A DNA stretch of 64,000 nt from Sophora flavescens (taxonomy: Eukaryota > Streptophyta > Magnoliopsida > Fabales > Fabaceae). A model generated the notes under the pieces. The model was not told the origin of the DNA and ran no database searches. It worked only from the letters and a program-made list of their open reading frames with translations. Position 1 is the stretch's first letter, and each line of letters starts with the position of its first letter. Shown here piece by piece: positions 11,243 to 21,473 of the stretch. Location of the stretch: contig CM061064.1 in NCBI GenBank assembly GCA_030762895.1, positions 241,519,086-241,583,085 on the forward strand, given 5' to 3'. The translations under genes and the position numbers were made by a program.

Positions 11243-11468
11243 TCCCATGTTTCTTTATTCTCTTGGCTTCCAACTTAACCTGAAAACAAAGACACATCTA
11301 TAAGTGTATTATTTGACTCAAAACTGGCTAAATTAACCTAAAACTACTCTAGAGACTCAAAACCTTGCTTGAGGACAATCTAATCTAATTTGGGTGAAAA
11401 TAGGATATAATTTGCACAAAAACCCTGGTCATACTAGCCATAAAACTAGACGAGCCAGAGGTTGATCA

Positions 11469-11473
11469 ATATA
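11469..11473. repeat. Target-site duplication of the Athila element, right copy (ATATA)
   Basis: Matches 1826-1830. The transposase codons resume at CGT ACT CAT (11474), in register with the codons before the left LTR. Confidence 0.93.
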
Positions 11474-13303
11474 CGTACTCATTTGATTTGTGAAGGGATT
11501 TGCTTAAGTTATATAAGATGGATATGGCATGGTGATGTGTTGTTGAGTAGTACGGCAAGTGTCTCCCAAAGTGAGGACGTTGACGTAGATATGGAGGATG
11601 ATCGAGTAAAGGACATGATCCGTGATATTGGACAATAATCTTTTCATCGAGCTCATGTGTATGATAGGTTGTGCGGTGATACGGATAAGCCTTTATATCC
11701 AGGGTGTACTACTCATACACGGTTGTTGGCGGTGCTAAAGTTGGTTTGTGTGAAGGCAAGAAATGGTTGGACCGATAAAAGCTTCACGGAATTTCTTGAA
11801 GTGTTGAAAGACTTGCTTCCGGAGGACAACACATTGCCTGACAGTAACTTTGAGGCCAAGAAGGTATTGTGTCCGATGGGTATGGAGTATAAGAAGATAC
11901 ACGCATGCCCCAATGATTGCATATTGTACACCGGTGTTCATGAAGACAATCACGATTTCCCCAAATGTGCGTTATCACGATACAAAGTGAAGGGTGGTGA
12001 TGATGATAATGATCTTGATGATGTGAGAATAAAGGGTCCTCCTGCGAAGGTGTTGTGGAATCTTCCAATAATTCCAAGGTTCAAGCGATTGTTTGCCAAT
12101 GGGAAAGATGCGAAGAATCTTAGATGGCATAATGATGAGAGGAAACGTGATGGAAAGGATCGTCATCCTACTGATTTTATGCAATGGAAGAATATTGATA
12201 CTATGTTTACGGATTTCGCCGATGAGCCAAGAAACCTAAGGCTTGGACTTGCTACGGATGGAATGAATCCTTATGGTAACATGAGTAGTATTCATAGTTC
12301 ATGGCCTGTTCTGTTGATAATTTACAACCTGCCCCCTTGGTTGTGCATGAAGCGCAAATACATGATGTTGTCTATGATGATTTCGGGCCCAAAGCAACCG
12401 GGAAATGACTTAGATATTTATCAAAGTCCCTTGATTGACTTGAAAATGCTGTGGGTGGAAGGTGTTGATGTAGTTGATGGGTATTCTCATGAGACTTTCA
12501 AGCTTCGTGCCATGTTATTTTGCACCATCAACGACTTTCCAGCATACGGTAACTTGTCCGGGTACAGTGTCAAGGGATATAAATCATGCCCTATATGTGA
12601 AGAAGGTACATGCTACACTCAGTTGCATCATGGAAAGAAGACGGTTTACCTTGGGCATCGGAGATTTCTTAGACGTGATCACCCATATCGTATGATGAAA
12701 AAAGCTTTTAATGGATGCCAAGAGACAGAAGAAGCTCCAGCGGTCTTAATTGGAGAGCAGGTTTATCAGAGGGTAAAGGGCATCGATGTTATATTCGACA
12801 AGTCCAAAAAGAAAGGTAAAGCTGCTGAGAAAAACATATGGAAGAAGAGGTCGATATTCTTTGATCTTCCATACTGGCGCAAGCTTGATGTCAGACACTG
12901 CATTGATGTGATGCATGTGGAGGAAAATGTGTGTGATAGTGTGATCGGGATGCTTCTCAACATTCAGGGCAAGACAAAGAATGGTGTGAATTCTCGTCTC
13001 GACCTCGTTGCTATGGGTATACGAGAGCGGTTAGCTCCAGTTGTTGAGGATGGTAAGCGGACTTATTTGCCGCCAGCATGTCATACTTTGTCAAAAAAAG
13101 AGAGACAAAGTTTCTTCGGGTGTCTTCAGGGCATCAAAGTTCCACATGGTTACTCTTCAAATATGAAGAGGCTTGTCTCTAGTGATCTTAAATTAGTTGG
13201 CTTTAAGTCTCATGATTGTCACATCTTGATGCAACAACTTCTGCCCGTTGCTATTTGTGGTATTGCTCCAAAAAATGTGAGACATGTCATTACTTGGTTG
13301 TGA
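11474..13303 (+). pseudogene. TNP2 transposase core (CACTA-1)
   Basis: TNP2 (TNPD in En/Spm) is the CACTA transposase that binds and cuts the element ends. Coding resumes after the Athila element with RTHLICEGIC, the end of the transposase-associated domain. A TAA at 11636-11638 interrupts it, and a 548-codon open stretch then follows to a TGA at 13301-13303. The zinc-ribbon-like CPNDCILY and the tnp2 domain are clear. The expected catalytic acidic residues are present: Asp in LATDGMNP (12257), Asp in INDFPAYGNLSG (12533) and Glu in MHVEENV (12920). A second cysteine cluster is CPICEEGTC. The N-terminal exon lies 9.6 kb upstream across the nested retroelement. Confidence 0.92.
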
Positions 13304-14504
13304 TCTTTCTTCAATTCTATATGTAGCAAAGTCGTTGACCCTTGTATGTTGGATGACTTGGAAGTTGAGGCTGCTACAATCTTGTGCCAATTGGAGATGT
13401 ATTTTCCTCCTTCCTTTTTCGACATAATGGTTCACTTAATTGTTCATTTGGTGAGTGAGATTAGATTATGTGGCCCGGTTTTCTGAGATGGATGTACCCA
13501 GTTGAGCGCTACATGAAGATCTTGAAAGGGTACGTGAAGAATCCTCATCGTCCAGAAGCATCTATTGTTCAAAGGTATGTTACAGAAGAAGCTATTGAGT
13601 TTTGTTCGGACTACCTTCATAACACGGATCCTATAGGGGTTCCTAAGCCTCGGTATGATGAGATAAGATGTCAAGGTAAGGGTACACATGGCTTAAGAAT
13701 TAATAGCAAGGGTCGGTATGAAGTTCTTCAAGCACATTTGTATGTATTGAACAACATCGATTCTGTTCAACCTTTCTTATTTGAACATAAAATAAAAGTC
13801 AATCAAGAAAACCCTCGAATGAGCGAAAGGTGGTTGTTGAACAAGCATAACAAGACTTTCTTACCATGGTTCAAGGAAGAAATGCTTAAGGATGGTAGTA
13901 CTGCTTCTGATGACGTAAGATGGCTGGCATGTGGGCCTAGCTTCAACGTCATATGTTGGAGCGGATACGACATCAATAACTTTTCCTTTTATACAAAGGA
14001 ACAAGATAACAAGAGTACCATGCAAAATAGTGGGGTTATGATCGTGGCCGAAGCAATGCACTTCTCTAGTGCAAAGGACACAAAACCCGTTATAGCACCG
14101 ACACCTTACTTTGGATATATTGAAGATATTTGGGTGCTCGATTACACTAAGCTTACGGTGCCGGTTTTTAAATGTAAGTGGGTGATAGTAACGGTGGTAT
14201 ACAAATCGACGAATTGGGATTCACATTGGTAGACCTCAACAAGTTAGGTCATATAGATGAGCCTTTCATAATGGCTTCCCAAACAAAACAAGTGTTCTAC
14301 ATCACTGATCCTTCTAACAAAAGGTTATCCGTGGTTCTCCAAGGAAAAAGCATGTATAATGGTAGTGATGAAAATCAAGATTCAAATCTTGATATTCCTG
14401 AGACTCCTTCTTTTTCAACAAACATGTCTACTATAATCAAGGAGACACAGGTGGACGATGTACATGCCACTCGTGATGATCATCACGAAGGGATATTGAT
14501 ATAG
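13304..14504 (+). pseudogene. TNP2 C-terminal part with DUF4218- and DUF4216-like regions (CACTA-1)
   Basis: This continues TNP2 after the stop at 13301. The same frame runs on (LEVEAATILCQLE, FFDIMVHL) to about 13480. A frameshift there moves it to the frame of 13468-14232, with RWMYPVERYMK and PEASIVQRY typical of the DUF4218 region that follows the tnp2 domain. A second frameshift near 14178 moves it to 14178-14504, where VFKCKWV and GFTLVDLNKLGH are the DUF4216-type region. The last frame ends ILI then TAG at 14502-14504, with a possible splice donor just after it. Both frameshifts fall where conserved sequence carries straight on in another frame, so they are lesions and not introns. Confidence 0.88.
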
Positions 14505-14600
14505 GTAGTTTAAACTTAGTATACATTTATTTTTATTTATACTTCTGTATTTATTTTTAGTTATAACATATGTTAATAAATATATATTGTTTCTGAACAG

Positions 14601-17557
14601 GCATACATATGGATCAGTCGGATGACCCACATGCACGGGAAGACACTGTGGGGACTACGCAGGACCCGATCGCACCTACACCTGATTCTAGTGTAAGTTT
14701 ACATGTTATATACTATCTTTAGTCCTCCTTTTTAATGTAAGTTTATAATGTTACAACCCTCTATTTTATCATTTTTTTTGTCCATACAGACATCACAAGC
14801 TCATAGGAAACGGGGTAGAGGAGCCACGACTTTGAAGAAACTAGAGAAGGCTAGGCAAAGCGGACAAAAGCTTGAGATGTCCTTCGATGCTAATCTAAAT
14901 CCCCAGGGACCCCGTGCTAAAGAATTTAAAAAGTGTGTGTTTCTACAAGCGAAGCAGCACGTTAGCATCAACTACAACCACTGGAATGACGTTCCACAGA
15001 ACGTTAAGGATCAGATTTGGGAGGCTATCACGGTATTTTACCTTTACATTCTTTTGATTTACATAATTAGATAATTATCTGAGTTATAATCCATCCAGTT
15101 GTTATGTATTTAATGTGTAGGTAGCTTGGACTGTGCCAAATGACGAGGATCATCGTAAGAAATGTATGAAAATGGCATCAAAGCGTTAGAATGGGTTCAA
15201 GTATGATCTTACCAGGTACTATGTATCTGGGAAGAAGCGGCTTGACAAGATGTTCTCGGATTATCCCTGGATTGATCAGGATACTTGGGATATGTTTGCT
15301 AGGAGTCGACAGGATGGAGAATTTTAGGTTGGTTGATTAAGTTAATTTTGTATGCTTCTTATAGATCATTTAAATGTATTTAATTATGTGTTTTTGTTTG
15401 AATAGGCTAAGGCAGAGAAAGGTCGGCAGAATCAGGCGAAGAACGTACACTGCCACACCATGTCTCAGGGTGGGTATGAGACTCGGATCGAGGAGATGAT
15501 GGCGGATAGGCTGAGGGTGAAGCAGGAAGAGCACTCTGCTAGGATAGAAAAAGGAGAGGTGCCTGAGGGCACACGATCAATTCCTCCGTCGGACATCTAC
15601 CGCGAGGATGTCTGGTTAGCCAGCCGCATGACAAAGACGGGATCTTTTTATGGTTGATGCCACTCGCGAGGTGGCAGATAAGATTGTAAGTAAATAATTA
15701 ACTTCATTTCAAATGATATTTGTATAGATATTTTTAACACTTTTCACTTGCACGTTTTTTCATTTGTTCATTGTAGTTGGATCTTAAAGCACAATCCTCC
15801 CAGGGCTCATTCGTCCCTTCTGGACGGCGGGACATCTTGATGACTGCTCTAGGCAAGAAAGACCATCCTGGTCGGGTTATCGGTGTTCCTGGGAACGTGA
15901 CCATCAAAGAATATTATGGCAAGTCTGCTTCACGAAAGCGGGTGGTCGATGAAGAATCAATTTTGGATGACAAGACTCAGCAGCTCATCTCCAATCCTGC
16001 TATTACAACGCATCTGATGCAAAGCTTACTATCCAACCCAGAATTCAAGCAGGCGCTTGCTAGATAGATTTCCTCCGTCGGTTCATCCCAGGACACTGCA
16101 GGGCATGACAACCCTTCACATGTGAGAACAAAAGAGAGTTATAGTAGGGCACATGTGGAGGACGATGAGTTGGCAGCTAGGGAGCGGGAGTTGGAAGTCC
16201 AACGCCATGAGCTTGAGTTGGACTTCAAACGACGTGAGCTCGAAATCTTAACAAAGGTATGTATTCATTATTAATGTCCAAATTAGTCAAATAATTACTT
16301 GTTTTTTTTAATTATCATCAACTTATCTATTTTATTTTTTCTAAATTGAAGGCCAAGTCGACGTCGGTGTCGCTGTCACCTGTCACTCATTTGTTCTCAC
16401 TTGGTGAGGATTATGCGTTTGATATTTTTGAATGTCCATTGGAGCACGATGGATGGGTGGCACGCCCAAATCAAAAGAGGATATTTTCCTTCTGTGGTGA
16501 AGATCTCGGGCACGCCTGCAGAGATAACGTCTGGATGGCCAACACGGTTTGAGTCTCTGGTGCACGTAAGTTAATTTTAATTTTATAACTTATTTATTTT
16601 TGGTATTTTTACATTTAATAATTTATTTTAATTTCAATATATATATTATGTAATTAACATCCACACCTTTTCTTATCTTAGGTATCTCCATCGTCTTCGG
16701 CTTGATAAGGGCGTTGCATAAGTTTACGGCTTCTTAGATTCGTCAATCCTTGTTCCCCAATTCTTTGTTGGCGATGCATTTAGTAAATACATAGGGAACT
16801 TGTTGGGAGACAATCAGAAAAAATTATATCTGGCTCCCTACTGTATGAATAACCATTGGCAGTTATTCGTACTTCACCCGTCTAGGCATACTGTCATATT
16901 CTTATGCTCTCTCCACCAAAACCCGCCACAGGAGGTGGTGGAAGTTGTAAATACGTAAGTAACTAATCTTAAATTTAATTTAAGTTTTAATATCAGTTGT
17001 TTTTAGTTTATTACACACATGATATATGAATTTGTTAATTGACATGATTATTTGTTTATGATAGCGCGCTGAAGGCGAGTAGCATAAGTTGCGCCAACGG
17101 GAGAAGTAGGACTTCTAAGGCTAAAGCAAATCCTGAATGGACCATCCTCAAGGTTTGGTAGTTTATTTGTCAAATAATTAATACTATAATTACTAATTTA
17201 TATGTATATTTAACTGATATAGAAATTAATTTTGTTTGTAGTCTCGATTTCAACATGACGGGTGGTTGTGCGGCTATTATGTGATGCTTCATATGCTGAA
17301 CATAGTCTCCACATCTATTACGGATGGATGGAGGAAGGTAATATTTAAACAACTTGTTAAATTATATATTATAGTTTTGGTGATGACTTGCGTTAATGTT
17401 ATTGTTATTATTTGAACGTGTGTAGGCATTTAACGACCAATCGCCTCTTCAAAAAGATGAGTTTAGAGACTTGAGGATGCGCTTAGAAGAATTCTTCTTC
17501 AAGTATGCGGCTGAAAAAGGAATTGACAAGATACCTCCGCAATACTTAGATGAATAG
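14601..17557 (+). pseudogene. Second CACTA-1 gene: Transposase_24-like region plus Ulp1 (C48) cysteine protease region
   Basis: Read from splice signals, about ten exons: 14601-14692 (ATG 14609), 14790-15032, 15121-15327, 15406-15685, 15777-16256, 16352-16565, 16682-16954, 17065-17152, 17242-17337 and 17426-17557. The first two join in phase (SS|TSQAHRKRG). KRGRGATTLKKLEKAR and the following exons resemble the transposase_24 family; AARERELEVQRHELEL (about 16172-16219) is a likely coiled coil. The 3' half is Ulp1-like: VPQFFVGD, NNHWQLFVLH (catalytic His at 16853) and WLCGYYVM (catalytic Cys at 17269). The expected Asp position reads LCSL (about 16904). Stops at 15187, 15325, 15655, 16065 and 16719 inactivate it. 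The 5' exons are more certain than 16352-16565. Confidence 0.78.
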
Positions 17558-17641
17558 TTTTTTTGTTAGACTTTAGAAACTAATTAATAACATGTATATA
17601 TATATACTTAGATTGGTAGTTTTGTTTTTAGTCATTAGAGA

Positions 17642-17730
<89 letters not shown>

Positions 17731-17761
17731 TTGTAGTTGCTGTATTTACATCAAACAATAT
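17558..17761 (+). repeat. CACTA-1 3' UTR with long AT microsatellite
   Basis: A dinucleotide (AT)n run of about 85 bp lies at 17645-17729. The rest is the short AT-rich 3' end of the Ulp1 gene. No other feature is seen. Confidence 0.85.
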
Positions 17762-17815
17762 TCTGACGTATAAAATCAATTTTAACTGACGTAAAAAGCA
17801 CTTATTGCACTAGTG
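17762..17815. repeat. CACTA-1 right subterminal repeats and terminal inverted repeat
   Basis: Two copies of the TACGTCAG core (complement of CTGACGTA at 17763 and 17787) precede the terminus GCACTTATTGCACTAGTG, which ends at 17815. This is the outer boundary of the transposon. The next bases, AGGGTTAGGTCAGG, are the satellite consensus in phase, so the element joins the array exactly here. Confidence 0.88.
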
Positions 17816-20800
17816 AGGGTTAGGTCAGGATTTATAAGCATAAATATCAGTTTACAGCCGCACAAGCCAGAGAGAGACGAAAATTAGACACCTTTTACAA
17901 TCATTGTTTTTGCTTTTAAATTAATGGGCTTAATTGTTAAACATTATTAATTTTCGGATTTATCACTCATCCTGACCTTGTTGCCTTGCACAGAGCATAA
18001 CTAGAGCTACAGATATCGGATTTTGGTGATCTTGTTCTCCCTATAAAGATAAGGAAGAGACATACAATTCCAGATTCACAAGAATTGTCAAATTAGGCCA
18101 AAATCATTGCTAAATTGGGTCCCGAGTTCTCTGGCACGGATCAATGCGCAGTCCATGATGTTACTTCACTTAAATGGGCCTAACTTACTCATCTTAAGCC
18201 TAATTAAGGTATATGATACCTTGTTGGCAAGATTATTCAGAGGCCCTTAATTTGGTCTAGGCATAGGTCAAGATTAATAAGCATAAATAGCAGTTTACAG
18301 CCGCACAAGCCAGAGAGAGACGAAAATTAGACAACTTTTACAATCCTTGTTTTTCCTTTTAAATTATTGGGCTTAATTGGGCATAATTGTAAACATTGTT
18401 AATTTTTGGATTTTTCACTCATCCTGACCTAGTTGCCTGGCGCAGAGCATAAATGGAGCTACAGATATCGGATTTTTGTGATCTTGTTGTCCCTAGAAAG
18501 AGAAGGAAGAGACCTACAATTTCAGGTTTCATAAGAATTGTCAAATTAGGCCAAAATCAAGGCTAAATTGGGTCCTGAGTTCTCTGGCGCGAATCAATGC
18601 GCAGTCCTTGATGTTCCTTCACTTAAATGGGCCTAACATACTCATCTTAAGCCCTATTAAGGCATATGATACCTTGATGGAAATCTTATTCAGAGGCCCT
18701 TAATTTGGTCTAGTCTTAGCTCAGGATTAATAAGCATAAATAGCAGTTTCCAATAGTACATGCCAGAAAGAGACGGAAATTAGACAACTCTTACAATCAT
18801 TGTTTTTGCTTTTACATTATTGGTCTTATTGCTAAACATTCTTAAATTTCGGATTTTTCACTCATCCTGACCTTGTTGCCTTGCGCAGAGCATAACTAGA
18901 GCTACAAATATCGGATTTTGGTGATGTTATTGTCCCTAGAAAGATAAGGAAGATACCTACAATTTCAGGTTTCACTAGAATTATCAATTTATGCCAAAAT
19001 CAGGGCTAAATTGGGTCCCGAGTCCTCTGGCGCGGATCAGTGCGCAGTCCATGATGTTCCTTCACTTAAATGGGCCCAACTTACTCATCTTAAGCCCAAT
19101 TAAGGCATATGATACCTTGTTGGAAAGCTTATTCAGAGGCCCTTAATTTGGTCTAGGTTTAGGCCATGATTAATAAGAATGAATAGCAGTTTACAGCCGC
19201 ACAAGCTAGATAGATACGAAAATTAGACAACTTTTACAATCATTGTTTTTGCTTTTATCTTATTAGGCTTAATTGCTAAACATTCTTAATATTCGGATTT
19301 TTCACTCATCTTGACCTTGTTACCTTGCGCAGAGCATAACAAGAGCTACAGATATCGGATTTTGGTGATCTTGCAGTCCCTAGAAATATAAGGAAGAGAC
19401 CTACAATTTCATGTTTCACAAGAATTGTCAAATTAGGACAAAATCATGGCTAAATTGGGCCCCGAGTTCTCTGGTACGGAGTAGTACGCAGTCCATGATG
19501 TTCCTTCACTTAAATGGGCCTAACTTACTCGTTTTAAGCCCAATTAAGGCATATGATACCTTGTTGGAAAGCTTATTCAGAGGCCCCTAATTTGGTCTAG
19601 GGGTATGTCAAGATTAATAAGCATAAATAGCATTTTACAGCCGCACATGCCAGAGAGAGACGAAAATTTGATAACTTTTACAATCATTGTTTTTGCTTTT
19701 ACATTATTGGACTTAATTGGACTCAATTATTAAACATTGTTAATTTTCCGATTTTTCACTCATCCTGACCTTGTTACCTTGCGCAGAGCATAGCTAGAGC
19801 TATAGATATCGGATTTTGGTGATCTTGATGTCCCAAGAAAGATAAGGAAGAGAATTACAATTTCAGGTGCACAAGAATTGTCAATTTAGGCCAAAATCAA
19901 GGCTAAATTGGGTCCCGAGTTCACTGGCGCAGATCACTGCGCTGTCCATGATGTTCCTTCACTTAAATGGGCTAAACTTACTCATCTTAAGACCCATTAA
20001 GGCATATGACACCTTGTTGAAAAGCTTATTCAGAGGCCCTTAATTTGGTCTAGGGTTAGGTCATGATTAATAAGCATAAATAGCAATCTACAGCTTCACA
20101 AGCCAGGGAGACAGAAATTAGACAACTTTTACAATCATTGTTTTTACTTTTGCATTATTGGGCTTAATTGCTAAACATTGTTAATTTTCGGATTTTTCAG
20201 TCATCCTGACCTTGTTACCTTGCGTAGAGCATAACTAGAGCTACAAATATCGGATGTTGGTAATCTTGCTGTCCGTAGAAAGATAAGGAAGAGACCGACA
20301 TTTTCAGTTTTCACAATAATTGTCAAATTAGGCCAAAATCAGGGCAAAATTGGATCCCGAGTTCTCTAGCCCGGATCAATGTGCAGTCGATGATGTTCCT
20401 TCACTTAAATGGGCCTAACTTACTCATCTTAAGCCCAATTAAGGTATATGATACCTTGTTGGTAAGCTTATTCAGAGGCCCTTAATTTGGTCTAGGGTTA
20501 GGTCAGGATTAATTAGCATAAATAGCAGTTTACAGCCTCACACGCCAGAGAGAGACGAAAATTAGACAACTTTCACAATCATTGTTTTTCTTTTTACGTT
20601 ATTGGGATTAATTGGGATTAATTGCTAAACATTGTTAATTTTCGGATTTTTCACTCATCCTTACCTTGTTACCTTGCGCAGAGCATAACTAGGGCTACAG
20701 ATATCGGATGTTGGTGATCTTGCTGTCCCTAGAAAGATAAGGAAGAGACCTACAATTTCAGGTACACAAGAATTGTCAATTTAGGCCAAAATCAAGGCTA

Positions 20801-21473
20801 AATTGGGTCCCAACTTCACTGGCGCGGATCCGTGCGCTGTCCATGATGTTCCTTCACTTAAATGGGCCTAACTTACTCATCTTAAGACCAATTAAGGCAT
20901 ATGATACCTTGTTGGAAAGCTTATTCAGAGGCCCTTAATTTGGTCTAGGGTTAGATCACGATTAATAAGCATAAATAGCAATCTACAGCCGCACAAGCCA
21001 GAGAGACAAATTAGACAACTTTTACAATCATTGTTTTTACTTTTACATTATTGCGTTTAATTGGGCTTAATTGCTAAACATTGTTAATTTACGGATTTTT
21101 CAATCATCCTGACCTTGTTACCTTGCGCAGAGCATAACAAGAGCTACATATATCGGATTTGGTAATCTTGTTGTCCCTAGAAAGATAAGGAAGAGACCTA
21201 CAATTTCAGTTTCACAAGAATTGTCAAATTTGGCCAAAATCAAGGCTAAATTTGATCCCGAGTACTCTGGCGCGGATCAGTGTGCAGTCCATGATGTTCC
21301 TTCACTTAAATGGGCGTAACTTACTCATCTTAAGCCCAATTAAGGCATATGATACCTTGTTGGTAAGCTTATTCAGAGGCCCTTAATTTGGTCTTGGGTT
21401 AGGTCAGGATTAATAAGCATAAATAACAGTTTACAGCCGCACAATCAAGTGAGAGACGAAAATTAGACAACTT

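Larger units (their letters stand above)
1831..11468 (-). mobile_element. Athila-lineage Ty3/gypsy LTR retrotransposon, inserted in the CACTA-1 transposase exon
   Basis: A complete 9.64-kb element lies in minus orientation: two LTRs of 1274 and 1320 bp beginning TG and ending CA, perfect 5-bp ATATA duplications, a primer-binding site matching the tRNA-Asp type used by Athila elements, a purine tract, and gag, protease, reverse transcriptase, RNase H and integrase in gypsy order. There is no chromodomain and no recognisable env-like frame between integrase and the 3' LTR. By eye the LTRs differ by roughly two dozen substitutions plus a few indels, so the insertion is fairly old. The frame is broken at several places, so the copy is non-autonomous now. 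Confidence 0.95.
10149..11468 (-). repeat. Athila 5' LTR (right on this strand)
   Basis: It runs from TGGTCGCGCTG to GGTTGATCA, 1320 bp. It carries a 23-G run at 10277-10299, the motif array at 10888-11242, and a minus-strand TATA-like box. It is longer than the 3' LTR mainly because of a tandemly repeated GAATTAAACAAACG-type segment near 10580-10595 and an extra motif copy near 11070-11090. As the 5' LTR it would hold the element promoter. Confidence 0.94.
757..17815 (+). mobile_element. CACTA-1: degenerate autonomous-type CACTA (En/Spm) transposon, host of a nested Athila element
   Basis: The element has the usual order: subterminal inverted repeats, non-coding leader, TNP2 transposase gene, a second gene with a Ulp1-type protease, and a right terminus ending CACTAGTG (17808-17815). 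Read inward from the right end, CACTAGTGCAATAAGTG begins the terminal repeat. The left terminus is not clean: GCAGAAACTTATACAC at 764-779 resembles the inner part of the TIR, but the terminal CACTA is missing. The left coordinate is therefore an estimate. Without the 9.6-kb nested retroelement the transposon would be about 7.4 kb. Both genes carry frameshifts and stops, so this copy is not expected to encode functional proteins. Confidence 0.85.

Noticed and set aside
10855..11283. 142-codon plus-strand frame in the Athila 5' LTR and its shorter partner at 2690-2920
   Set aside because: The frame follows the repeated CGCGAGGCGA motif, runs antisense to the element, and is broken in the other LTR.
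14178..14504. Separate small gene after the transposase
   Set aside because: Its residues (GFTLVDLNKLGH) continue the DUF4216-type end of TNP2 directly, so it is the same gene after a frameshift.
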